Part shown: positions 1 to 6,200 of the stretch, piece by piece
Layout: each line of letters starts with the position of its first letter
Position numbering within the stretch: the stretch's first letter is position 1
Assembly: GCA_023416875.1 (NCBI GenBank)
Contig: JAEZGT010000413.1
Location: forward strand, 1 to 7,472
Source: Pseudomonadota bacterium
Lineage (GTDB): Bacteria > Pseudomonadota > Gammaproteobacteria > Pseudomonadales > Cellvibrionaceae
Length of the DNA: 7,472 nt
Direction of reading: 5' to 3'
The notes under the pieces: generated by a model
What the model saw: only the letters and a program-made list of their open reading frames with translations
Database searches by the model: none
Told to the model about the DNA's origin: nothing
Program-made: the position numbers and the translations under genes

Positions 1-960
1 GCCCGCGGGTTGATCTGTTTAACTCTGACCGAGGCGCGCTGCCGCCAGTTGGGGTTGCCATTGATGGTGGCGGAGAACCACGCCAGCCACCGCACCAATT
101 TCACGGTATCGATCGAAGCAGCGGAAGGGGTTTCCACGGGAATCAGCGCTGCTGATCGCGCCCGCACGGTATTGGCGGCGGTCAACAAAAATGCCGAACC
201 CAAGGACATAGTGCAGCCCGGCCATATATTCCCGGTGATGGCGCAACCTGGCGGTGTCCTTACCCGCGCTGGCCATACCGAGGCTGGCTGTGATCTCGCG
301 CGCCTGGCGGGATTAGAGCCGGCCGCAGTAATCGTTGAAATCATGAACGACGACGGTACCATGGCGCGCCGCGCCGATTTGGAGGTGTTCGCCCGGCAGC
401 ACGGGCTGAAAATCGGTACCATCGCCGACCTGATCCAATATCGCACAGTGCATGAAAAAACCGTGGAATGCGTCAACGAGCGTCAGGTGCAAACACTCTA
501 CGGCGATTTTGTTCTGCGGACTTATTTGGACGGTGCCCGCAATGAGCGCCATTTCGCGCTGGTCAAAGGCACTATAGATCCCACTGAACCCACCCTGGTG
601 CGTGTGCATGTGGGCAGCACCGCGCGGGACTTAATGGCGCTCTGGCCCGGTGAAGTGGGTGATGAAAAGCCCTGGACCTGTCAGGCCGCTATGCAAAAGA
701 TCGCCTCGGAAGGCAAGGGTGTGGTGGTGCTGATCTGCCACAACGAGACCACCGAGGAAATTGAAGAAAGCATCGACTGGATCATGACCGGCAAGCCGCG
801 TCGCCCCAGCCGTCAGCTGGCGTACAAACAAGTGGGTACCGGATCGCAGATATTGCAGGACCTCGGCGTCCAAAAGATGCGGCTGATGAGTGCGCCCTAC
901 CGCTTCAACGCCATCTCCGGGTTCAACCTGGAAGTGCTGGAATACATTCAAAATCTTTGA
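1..960 (+). CDS. ribB: 3,4-dihydroxy-2-butanone 4-phosphate synthase with degenerate GTP cyclohydrolase II-like domain (RibBX type), 5' partial
   Basis: Converts ribulose 5-phosphate to 3,4-dihydroxy-2-butanone 4-phosphate and formate, the four-carbon precursor of riboflavin, in the cytosol. The reading frame is open from base 1, so the N-terminus (by comparison with E. coli RibB roughly 60 residues, including the acidic DDEDRENEGD metal/substrate loop) lies upstream. The visible DHBP synthase part runs to about base 465 and has FTVSIEAAEGVSTGISAADR, PGHIFPV with its His codon at 223, and AGHTEAG with its Glu codon at 280, the usual catalytic His/Glu region, plus NDDGTMAR. The rest resembles GTP cyclohydrolase II (LVRVHVGS, then CQAAMQKIASEGKG) but lacks the zinc cysteines and the RCDCG motif. 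It is therefore probably not a cyclohydrolase. A complete ribA lies downstream in the same operon, which fits. ribH follows after 41 nt. The identity is secure; the role of the C-terminal domain is not. Confidence 0.95.
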   Translation, partial: ARGLICLTLTEARCRQLGLPLMVAENHASHRTNFTVSIEAAEGVSTGISAADRARTVLAAVNKNAEPKDIVQPGHIFPVMAQPGGVLTRAGHTEAGCDLARLAGLEPAAVIVEIMNDDGTMARRADLEVFARQHGLKIGTIADLIQYRTVHEKTVECVNERQVQTLYGDFVLRTYLDGARNERHFALVKGTIDPTEPTLVRVHVGSTARDLMALWPGEVGDEKPWTCQAAMQKIASEGKGVVVLICHNETTEEIEESIDWIMTGKPRRPSRQLAYKQVGTGSQILQDLGVQKMRLMSAPYRFNAISGFNLEVLEYIQNL

Positions 961-1001
961 ATTTGTAGCAAAACGTTTGAACACTGAGATACGAGAATCC
1001 T

Positions 1002-1463
1002 ATGAAAGTCATCGAAGGTAACTTCCAATCGGCGGACGGCAAATTCGTCCTGCTGGTCAGCCGCTGGAACAGTTTTGTGGTGGAGCATTTGAAAGAGGGC
1101 GCCCTTGATGCGCTGCGTCGCCATGGCGTTAAGAACGATCAGATTGATATCGTTTATGTCCCCGGCGCCTTTGAAATGCCGCTGGCGGCACAAAAGTTGG
1201 CACGCGCCGGCAGTTACAGCGCCATCATTGCCCTAGGCGCGGTCATCCGCGGCGGTACGCCACACTTCGAATATGTCGCGGGTGAATGTACCAAGGGTCT
1301 CGCTCAGGTATCCCTGGACGCCGGCATCCCGGTGACCTTTGGCGTGTTGACGGTGGATACCATCGAGCAGGCCATCGAACGCTCTGGCACCAAGGCGGGC
1401 AACAAAGGCGCTGAGGCGGCCTTAACTGCACTCGAAATGGTTTCCCTGTTGGGCCAACTTTGA
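1002..1463 (+). CDS. ribH: 6,7-dimethyl-8-ribityllumazine synthase
   Basis: Condenses 5-amino-6-ribitylaminouracil with 3,4-dihydroxy-2-butanone 4-phosphate to give 6,7-dimethyl-8-ribityllumazine, the penultimate riboflavin step. The protein has 153 residues, the normal length for the single-domain enzyme, which usually assembles into pentamers or 60-mer capsids. Motifs seen: VSRWNSFVVEHL (19-30), VPGAFEMP (53-60), ALGAVIRGGTPHFEYV (77-92) with the proton-shuttling His at 88, and PVTFGVLT with the following DT-EQA segment. Position 22 is Trp where most family members have Phe at the aromatic flavin-stacking site. The ATG at 1002 is preceded by a weak purine stretch (ACGAGAA). The gene is also called ribE in some gammaproteobacteria. 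It lies between ribB and nusB in the same direction, consistent with an operon. Confidence 0.97.
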   Translation: MKVIEGNFQSADGKFVLLVSRWNSFVVEHLKEGALDALRRHGVKNDQIDIVYVPGAFEMPLAAQKLARAGSYSAIIALGAVIRGGTPHFEYVAGECTKGLAQVSLDAGIPVTFGVLTVDTIEQAIERSGTKAGNKGAEAALTALEMVSLLGQL

Positions 1464-1495
1464 TTTTTGCGGCGGGAGCCTCACGAGCGAGCACT

Positions 1496-1963
1496 ATGAG
1501 CAATATTGATCAACAAAACTTACCGGCCCTGCGCAGCAAGGCGCGCCATTACGCTATGCAGGCCCTTTACCAATGGTCGGTAAGCAAAAATCCGCTCAAC
1601 GTCATAGAGGCGGAATTCTACGCGGACAACGACATGAGCAATGTCGATACCGCCTATTTCCGCGAATTGCTGCATCAAGTGCCGGCCAATTTGACGGTGA
1701 TTGAAACCGACTTTTTGCCTTTCGTCACCGATCTGTCTCTGAACGAGATCGATCCCATCAGCCTGGCGCTGCTGCGCATGGGCACCTACGAACTGCGCTT
1801 TCGCGTGGATGTGCCTTATAAAGTGGTAATCAACGAAGGTCTGCGACTGGCAAAAAAATTCGGCGCCACCGACAGCTATAAATTCGTGAATGGCGTGCTG
1901 GACCGGGTCGCCGGGCGTCTGCGCCTGGTGGAAGTCCAAGCCGCACGACGGGGAGGGGAATAA
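1496..1963 (+). CDS. nusB: transcription antitermination factor NusB
   Basis: All-helical RNA-binding protein that pairs with NusE (ribosomal protein S10) on boxA RNA to allow processive transcription of rRNA operons. The 155 residues cover the whole family: the N-terminal arginine/lysine-rich helix with ARHYAMQALYQW (16-27), the central YFRELLHQV (54-62), and the C-terminal signature VPYKVVINEGLRLAKKFG (107-123) followed by YKFVNGVLDRVA (128-139), which closely resembles E. coli NusB. I chose the ATG at 1496. An in-frame TTG at 1460 overlaps the ribH stop codon but adds 12 residues unlike NusB, and no ribosome-binding site precedes it. The ATG itself has only a poor Shine-Dalgarno site (GGGAG about 17 nt upstream), so translational coupling to ribH is possible. 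The ribH-nusB-thiL order is classic for gammaproteobacteria. Confidence 0.95.
   Translation: MSNIDQQNLPALRSKARHYAMQALYQWSVSKNPLNVIEAEFYADNDMSNVDTAYFRELLHQVPANLTVIETDFLPFVTDLSLNEIDPISLALLRMGTYELRFRVDVPYKVVINEGLRLAKKFGATDSYKFVNGVLDRVAGRLRLVEVQAARRGGE
1950..1958 (+). promoter_or_regulatory. ribosome-binding site of thiL
   Basis: The purine run GGGGAGGGG lies inside the last codons of nusB, with about 8-10 nt between its core and the GTG at 1967. It supports the GTG start of thiL, three bases after the nusB stop. Confidence 0.7.
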
Positions 1964-1966
1964 GCC

Positions 1967-2923
1967 GTGGATGAATTCGGCCTCATCAATACCTACTTCG
2001 CCCGCGCCGCCATCAGCAGTGATGTACTGCTCGGCATAGGCGACGATTGCGCGGTGGTATGCCCGCCGGAAGGGCGGCAATTGGTGATGTCGATCGATAC
2101 CATGGTGGACGGTGTGCATTTCCCCAGGGGCACTGCTCCCGACCGCATCGGCACGCGGGTGATGTGCGCGGCTTTGAGCGATCTCGCAGCCATGGGTGCG
2201 CGCCCGCACTGGTTTACTTTGGCGCTGACGCTGCCGGACTTGGATCAAGATTGGGTGGCGGGCTTCGCCGACGGAGTGTTCTCTATCGCCAATCACTATG
2301 AATGCTGTCTGATCGGCGGCGATACCACCCGCGGCCCGCTCAGCATTACTGTGCAGGTGCACGGTTCAGTGGAGCCGGGCCAGGCGCTGCGCCGGGCCGG
2401 CGCCCGCCCGGATGACGTCATCTATGTCACCGGCAATCTCGGTGACGGTGCCGCAGCACTCGCCGTGATCCAGCAGAAATTGACTGTGGCAACCGGCTCG
2501 TTCAGTTATCTGCTTAAGCGTTTTTACGCCCCGACGCCGCGGATTCTCGTAGGTGAACTACTGGCCGGTACTGCCTCGGCGGCGATCGATATTTCCGACG
2601 GACTCTATGCGGACTTGAGCAAAATCTGTGAAGCCAGTGGCGTGGGCGCCATGGTTGACCTGGGGCGCCTGCCGATTTCTGAACACTGGCGCAAGTACAC
2701 CTCCGAAGACCGTGCTCAGGAGTGGGCGTTGACCGGCGGTGATGATTATCAACTGTGTTTCACCGTGCCGCGCGATCAGGTCGAGAAAGTCAAAGCGTGG
2801 ATTGCCGAGGGCCGCATAGTCGCCACCGCCATCGGCAAAATCACTCATAAACATGAATTGCTTCTGCTGAAAAACGGCAAGCCCGTGGAGCTGGAACGCA
2901 GGGGGTATAACCATTTTGGCTGA
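1967..2923 (+). CDS. thiL: thiamine-monophosphate kinase
   Basis: Phosphorylates thiamine monophosphate with ATP to thiamine diphosphate, the active cofactor, in the cytosol. The 318 residues match the usual length and the PurM/AIR-synthetase-like fold. Motifs in order: LGIGDDCAVV (22-31) and SIDTMVDGVHF (42-52), both metal/ATP-binding aspartates; AALSDLAAMGARP (68-80); LIGGDTTRGPLS (115-126); YVTGNLGDGAAAL (153-165); AIDISDGLYADL (206-217); and LTGGDDYQLCF (255-265). The end (GYNHFG) is also family-like. The start is GTG, directly after nusB and behind a strong purine-rich ribosome-binding site. It begins at MDEFGLI, corresponding to GEFSLI near the E. coli N-terminus. The 3' end overlaps pgpA by 8 nt. 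Identification is firm. Confidence 0.96.
   Translation: MDEFGLINTYFARAAISSDVLLGIGDDCAVVCPPEGRQLVMSIDTMVDGVHFPRGTAPDRIGTRVMCAALSDLAAMGARPHWFTLALTLPDLDQDWVAGFADGVFSIANHYECCLIGGDTTRGPLSITVQVHGSVEPGQALRRAGARPDDVIYVTGNLGDGAAALAVIQQKLTVATGSFSYLLKRFYAPTPRILVGELLAGTASAAIDISDGLYADLSKICEASGVGAMVDLGRLPISEHWRKYTSEDRAQEWALTGGDDYQLCFTVPRDQVEKVKAWIAEGRIVATAIGKITHKHELLLLKNGKPVELERRGYNHFG
2900..2905 (+). promoter_or_regulatory. ribosome-binding site of pgpA
   Basis: AGGGGG inside the 3' end of thiL, 10 nt before the TTG at 2916. It is the reason for accepting the TTG start and the 8-nt overlap with thiL. Confidence 0.6.
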
Positions 2924-3404
2924 GGCGAATCCGCACCTGCGTGACCTGTTGCGCGATCCCGCCGCGCTCCTGGCTTTTGGTTTTGGCTCCGGCCTGGCGC
3001 CCTGGGTGCCGGGCACCATGGGCACTCTCGCTGCGATTCCTTTCTACGTCCTAGCCGCCTACTTTCTGCCCCTGCCCATGTATATCGCCATGTTGGTGGT
3101 GGCGTTTCTACTCGGCATCTACTTCTGTCACCGCACCGCGCACAAACTCGGCGTGCACGACCACGGCGGCATTGTGTGGGACGAATTCGTCGGTTTTTGG
3201 CTCACCATGACAGCCGTGCCCCTGGAGTGGTATTGGGTGCTGACCGGTTTTGTTCTGTTCCGCATTTTCGATATGGTCAAACCCTGGCCAATCGGCGTGA
3301 TCGACCGACGCGTCGGCGGCGGATTCGGCATCATGCTCGATGATGTACTCGCGGCGGTGCCGGCGGCAGCTAGTCTGCAGCTACTGATTTATCTGACGGG
3401 CTGA
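2916..3404 (+). CDS. pgpA: phosphatidylglycerophosphatase A
   Basis: Integral inner-membrane phosphatase that removes phosphate from phosphatidylglycerophosphate to make phosphatidylglycerol. The 162 residues match the PgpA family, with GFGSGLAPWVPGTMGTLAA (22-40), VHDHGGIVWDEFVGFW (80-95) with conserved acidic and His residues, FRIFDMVKPWPI (115-126) and GIMLDDVLAAV (138-148). Hydrophobic segments sit at about 37-51, 54-70, 92-116 and 143-161. The TTG at 2916 is used as start. It follows a good ribosome-binding site and gives a short hydrophilic N-terminus (MAEANPHLRD) before the conserved core. The gene overlaps thiL by 8 nt, suggesting translational coupling, and is followed by ribA after 19 nt. 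Other starts downstream would cut close to the conserved region. Confidence 0.95.
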   Translation: MAEANPHLRDLLRDPAALLAFGFGSGLAPWVPGTMGTLAAIPFYVLAAYFLPLPMYIAMLVVAFLLGIYFCHRTAHKLGVHDHGGIVWDEFVGFWLTMTAVPLEWYWVLTGFVLFRIFDMVKPWPIGVIDRRVGGGFGIMLDDVLAAVPAAASLQLLIYLTG

Positions 3405-3412
3405 GCCCGCTT

Positions 3413-3416
3413 GAGG
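3413..3416 (+). promoter_or_regulatory. ribosome-binding site of ribA
   Basis: GAGG with a 7-nt spacer to the GTG at 3424. It supports GTG as the start of ribA. Confidence 0.6.
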
Positions 3417-3423
3417 TTGCGAA

Positions 3424-4023
3424 GTGGCAATTACCTATATTGAATCCTCTAAATTGCCCACCCCCTGGGGCATGTTTGAAATGCACGGTTTCAGCGACTC
3501 CGCGACGGACAAGGAGCATGTAGTGCTGACCATGGGCGATGTCCGCACACCGGAGCCGGTGTTGATCCGGGTGCACTCCGAATGCCTGACCGGCGACGCA
3601 TTGTTCAGTCTGCGCTGCGATTGTGGTGCCCAGCTCCAGGCCGCCATGCACAAAATCGCTCTCGCTGGCCGCGGTGCGATTTTTTATTTGCGCCAAGAGG
3701 GACGCGGCATTGGCCTGCTCAACAAAATTCGCGCTTACCACCTGCAAGACAAAGGCGCGGATACCGTGCAGGCCAACGAAGCGCTCGGCTTCGGCGCGGA
3801 TATGCGCGACTACTCGCTGCTGCGCCCGATGTTTGAACACTTCGGCATTCGAGAAGTGAAGGTGATGACGAACAACCCCCGCAAGATCAAAGCCCTGGAA
3901 GAGCAGGGCGTGACAGTCGTTGAACGCTTGAAGCACGAGACTGGGCGCAATCCTCACAACCAGAACTATCTGGAGACCAAACGCGGCAAACTCGGCCATC
4001 TATTCGACGGCGAGGCGTTCTAA
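3424..4023 (+). CDS. ribA: GTP cyclohydrolase II
   Basis: Zinc enzyme that opens GTP to 2,5-diamino-6-ribosylamino-4(3H)-pyrimidinone 5'-phosphate, formate and pyrophosphate, the first committed riboflavin step. The 199 residues align without gaps over the active site of E. coli RibA (196 residues). The zinc cysteines are C54, C65 and C67 in HSECLTGDALFSLRCDCG (51-68), and RQEGRGIGLLNKIRAY (90-105) ends in the catalytic Tyr105. Arg128 is in GADMRDYSLL. MTNNPRKIKALEEQGV (148-163) and GRNPHNQNYLETK (174-186) complete the family pattern. It starts at GTG, giving VAITYIESSKLPTPWG, equivalent to the E. coli N-terminus. It probably supplies the cyclohydrolase activity that the RibB fusion domain upstream has lost. 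It appears to be the last gene of the riboflavin operon, before a 233-nt spacer. Confidence 0.97.
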   Translation: MAITYIESSKLPTPWGMFEMHGFSDSATDKEHVVLTMGDVRTPEPVLIRVHSECLTGDALFSLRCDCGAQLQAAMHKIALAGRGAIFYLRQEGRGIGLLNKIRAYHLQDKGADTVQANEALGFGADMRDYSLLRPMFEHFGIREVKVMTNNPRKIKALEEQGVTVVERLKHETGRNPHNQNYLETKRGKLGHLFDGEAF

Positions 4024-4049
4024 TCCTTCCTGGAAATTGAGCGCAGACC

Positions 4050-4082
4050 AGCGGAACATAACGCGTTCCGTTACGGTTTTTT
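4050..4082 (+). terminator. possible weak rho-independent terminator after ribA
   Basis: An inverted repeat CGGAAC / GTTCCG (4052-4057 and 4065-4070) with a 7-nt loop extends by one G-T and one A-T pair to an 8-bp stem (4050-4072). Six T residues follow at 4077-4082. The T-run is separated from the stem by ACGG and the stem is only moderately G+C-rich, so the site is imperfect. Its place 26 nt after the ribA stop and before a functionally different operon favours it. The same bases also encode the C-terminus of the uncertain antisense ORF at 4071-4268. Confidence 0.4.
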
Positions 4083-4268
4083 AGCAAATTCAATGAGTTG
4101 GCGCACATTGCCTGCGATGCTTTCGATTTCGCGATGGTTTATGATGCGTGACCATTCGCTGACGGACGCTTCGAGCGCTGACAGGTCATAGATCAGCACG
4201 CTGTTATCAGGGTGCCGAATGCGAGAGACGAACAGCTTCGTACTGAGGATCACTGGTTGTTGCGCCAC
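4071..4268 (-). CDS. possible small antisense protein (65 aa), unrecognised
   Basis: An open frame on the minus strand fills most of the spacer between ribA and the receptor gene, from a GTG at 4268 to a TAA at 4073-4071. Any real start may be further inside; no internal ATG is present. The product would be soluble and mixed-charge, with no signal peptide or membrane segment. It contains VLIYDLSALEASVSEWSRII and ends LIEFAKKP. I do not recognise a family. Codon third positions are only mildly G/C-biased, less than in the neighbouring genes. It overlaps the receptor start by 12 nt, counted from the TTG at 4257, and no clear ribosome-binding site is visible. It could be a small gene, the decayed end of a lost gene or a chance frame. 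Confidence is low. Confidence 0.25.
   Translation of the reverse strand: MAQQPVILSTKLFVSRIRHPDNSVLIYDLSALEASVSEWSRIINHREIESIAGNVRQLIEFAKKP
4178..4207 (+). promoter_or_regulatory. possible sigma-70-type promoter for the receptor operon
   Basis: CTGACA (4178-4183, five of six bases of the -35 consensus) and TGTTAT (4202-4207, four of six of the -10 consensus) are separated by 18 nt. They lie about 50 nt before the proposed TTG start at 4257. The match is weak and could be chance. No Fur-box-like GATAATGATAAT repeat is visible nearby, so iron control is not supported by sequence. Confidence 0.25.
4245..4248 (+). promoter_or_regulatory. ribosome-binding site deciding the receptor start
   Basis: GAGG within ACTGAGGATC stands 8 nt before the TTG at 4257. 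Neither the upstream GTG at 4212 nor the downstream ATG at 4290 has such a site, so this purine core favours TTG 4257 as the start. Confidence 0.55.
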
Positions 4269-6200
4269 ACTGCCAATTTTGACCTGTCAATGCTCGCGCT
4301 TGTCACGGCTATCGCCGTTGCACTTCCTGCCCACGCGCAGACGCAAGATTCTCAACCGCTCTCGCTGGCAGACCTCTCCATCGAAGAACTCGCCCGCTTG
4401 CCTGTCACTTCCGTATCCCGGCGGCCAGCCCCTATCGCGAGTGCCGCCGCCTCCATTTACGTCATCACTGGCGAAGATATCCGTCGCTCCGGCGCCACCT
4501 CGCTGCCGGAAGCGCTGCGTCTTGCCCCTAATCTGCAGGTGGCGCGGGTGGACGCGCGCAATTACGCTGTTTCCGCCCGCGGATTTAACAATTCCATCGC
4601 CAATAAATTGCTGGTGCTGATTGACGGTCGCACGGTGTACTCGCCGCTGTTTTCCGGCGTGTTTTGGGGGTCTCAGGACGTGGTGCTGGAAGATGTGGAG
4701 CGCATCGAAGTGGTCAGCGGACCCGGCTCCACCTTATGGGGTGCCAACGCGGTCAATGGTGTTATCAGCATCACCACTAAACCCGCAGGGGCCACACAGG
4801 GGGGGCTCGTGGCCGTGGGTGGCAGTATGGAAGAGCGTCAATTGGTCGCCCGTTATGGTGGACAAGTGGGTGACGAGGGGCATCTTCGCGCGTATGCCAA
4901 GCATCATCACCATGATGACGTGCTCTCTGCCACAGGCGAGGACAGTAGCTCCGGTTTGTATCGCACCCTTGCGGGTTTCCGTTCCGACTGGCAGGGCGAC
5001 AGCCGCCATCTCACGCTGCAGGGCGATGTTTTGCGCGCCCGGATGCAGCAGCGCAATCTCGACAATGTGGAAGTCACTGGCGCAAACCTGCTCGCGCGCC
5101 TCAAGCGGCCTCTGGACAATGATGGCGAAGCCATGGCGCAGGTATATTTAGATCACTACCACCGCTATCAGCCCGGCTCGTTTGATGAGCGTTTGAATAC
5201 GCTTGATATCGATCTGCAGCACGGCCTGCGCGTGGGACGCCGCCACAATTTGATCTGGGGCGGCGGCTATCGCTACGCCGATGATGAACTCACCAGCGGC
5301 ACCGCCTATGCGATCCTGCCGCCGCATAAAGCCATGAATTGGGCGAATCTGTTTGCGCAGAACGATATCGGCCTTTTCGATGCCGTGCATTTAACCCTGG
5401 GCGTCAAGTTCGAGCGCAACCCCTATACCGGCTGGGAGTCGTTGCCGAATATTCGTTTGTCCTACGCGCCGCACCGGGCAAGCTATCTCCTTTGGGGTGC
5501 ATTGTCGCGCTCGGTGCGCTCGCCGTCGCGTTTCGACACTGATTTATACGCCCCGGGGCAGCCGGACGTAGTAGCCGGTCAGCCGGACTACCGTCATACG
5601 GGCAACCCAAACTTCCGCTCGGAAATCGCCGAGGTCGCCGAATTTGGCTACCGCGCCCAACTCTGGGACCATCTATCGTTTTCCACGACACTCTTCTTTG
5701 GCCGTTACGACCGCCTGCGCACGTTGGAGAGTGACGCTGACGGCGACACTCGCTTCGGCAACCTAGCCGAGGCCGAGGCCTATGGCATGGAATTTTGGGG
5801 TGGCTGGCAGGTTACCGATCATTGGCGCTTGAGCGCGGGGTTTGTCGTGCAAGAAGTGGATCTGGACGTTCTGCCGCAAAGCACGGATAGCCTGAGCGCC
5901 ACCGGTTTCGCCAATCGCGATCCCGATATGTATTGGCAGCTCCGCTCATCTCTGGCGCTCACCGACAGCCTCGAGGTGGAAGCCTTTATCCGTCATGTGG
6001 GCGCCCTGGGCGCGCCTGCTACAGCGACGCCGGCCTATTCGACCCTCGACCTGCGCTGCGGCTGGAGACTGGGGCCGGGCACGGAGTTGTCATTGGTGGG
6101 ACAGAATCTGCTGGATGAGGCGCATCCGGAATTTGGCTCCGCACCAACCTATAACGAGTTCCGTCGCGCGCTCTATGTGAAGGTGTTATGGGCGCGTTAA
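4257..6200 (+). CDS. TonB-dependent outer-membrane receptor
   Basis: Outer-membrane 22-strand barrel protein, energised by TonB-ExbBD, that imports or senses a ligand. I cannot tell the ligand. From TTG 4257 it has 647 residues: a signal peptide (LRHT n-region, hydrophobic MLALVTAIAVALPAHA, probable cut after AHA at about 27), then a LADLSIEELARLP segment and a TonB-box-like VTSVSRR (about 50-56). The plug (about 60-175) has YVITGEDIRRSG, LPEALRLAPNLQVARV, SARGFNNSIANKLLVLIDGR and VERIEVVSGPGSTLWGANAV followed by NGVISITT, all typical of the Pfam plug domain. The rest is barrel, ending NEFRRALYVKVLWAR. A natural HHHHDD run sits at about 216-221. The C-terminus lacks the usual last aromatic residue; the nearest is Trp, third from the end. 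Alternative starts are GTG 4212 and ATG 4290. It overlaps the next gene by 13 nt and so is tied to the YfiR-type signalling pair, which suggests a signal-transducing rather than purely nutritional role. Confidence 0.92.
   Translation: MLRHTANFDLSMLALVTAIAVALPAHAQTQDSQPLSLADLSIEELARLPVTSVSRRPAPIASAAASIYVITGEDIRRSGATSLPEALRLAPNLQVARVDARNYAVSARGFNNSIANKLLVLIDGRTVYSPLFSGVFWGSQDVVLEDVERIEVVSGPGSTLWGANAVNGVISITTKPAGATQGGLVAVGGSMEERQLVARYGGQVGDEGHLRAYAKHHHHDDVLSATGEDSSSGLYRTLAGFRSDWQGDSRHLTLQGDVLRARMQQRNLDNVEVTGANLLARLKRPLDNDGEAMAQVYLDHYHRYQPGSFDERLNTLDIDLQHGLRVGRRHNLIWGGGYRYADDELTSGTAYAILPPHKAMNWANLFAQNDIGLFDAVHLTLGVKFERNPYTGWESLPNIRLSYAPHRASYLLWGALSRSVRSPSRFDTDLYAPGQPDVVAGQPDYRHTGNPNFRSEIAEVAEFGYRAQLWDHLSFSTTLFFGRYDRLRTLESDADGDTRFGNLAEAEAYGMEFWGGWQVTDHWRLSAGFVVQEVDLDVLPQSTDSLSATGFANRDPDMYWQLRSSLALTDSLEVEAFIRHVGALGAPATATPAYSTLDLRCGWRLGPGTELSLVGQNLLDEAHPEFGSAPTYNEFRRALYVKVLWAR

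Noticed and set aside
961..1001. FMN riboswitch before ribH
   Set aside because: The 41-nt gap is far too short for an RFN element and has none of its conserved bases. An element upstream of the operon would lie outside the window.
1460..1495. TTG at 1460 as the nusB start
   Set aside because: The extra 12 residues do not resemble NusB and there is no ribosome-binding site; the ATG at 1496 fits the family N-terminus.
1520..2362. A 280-codon open frame on the minus strand opposite nusB and thiL
   Set aside because: It lies antisense to two clearly conserved genes. The frame is open because of their G/C-biased codons, its His/Ala/Gln-rich product resembles no family I know, and it has no matching gene context.
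3370..3999. A 209-codon minus-strand frame opposite ribA
   Set aside because: ribA on the + strand conserves every catalytic residue, and the antisense product shows no recognisable domain. It is a codon-bias shadow.
4177..4197. Inverted repeat GCTGA / TCAGC in the spacer as an operator
   Set aside because: The arms are only 5 bp with an 11-nt loop, which is expected by chance, although it does overlap the candidate promoter.
4024..4256. Fur box or other iron-control site upstream of the receptor
   Set aside because: I looked for GATAATGATAAT-like repeats and found none; receptor identity alone does not prove iron control.
4621..5151. A 176-codon + strand frame inside the receptor gene
   Set aside because: It sits in another frame within the conserved plug and barrel coding sequence. 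The product is rich in Trp, Arg, Ser and Pro without domain features.
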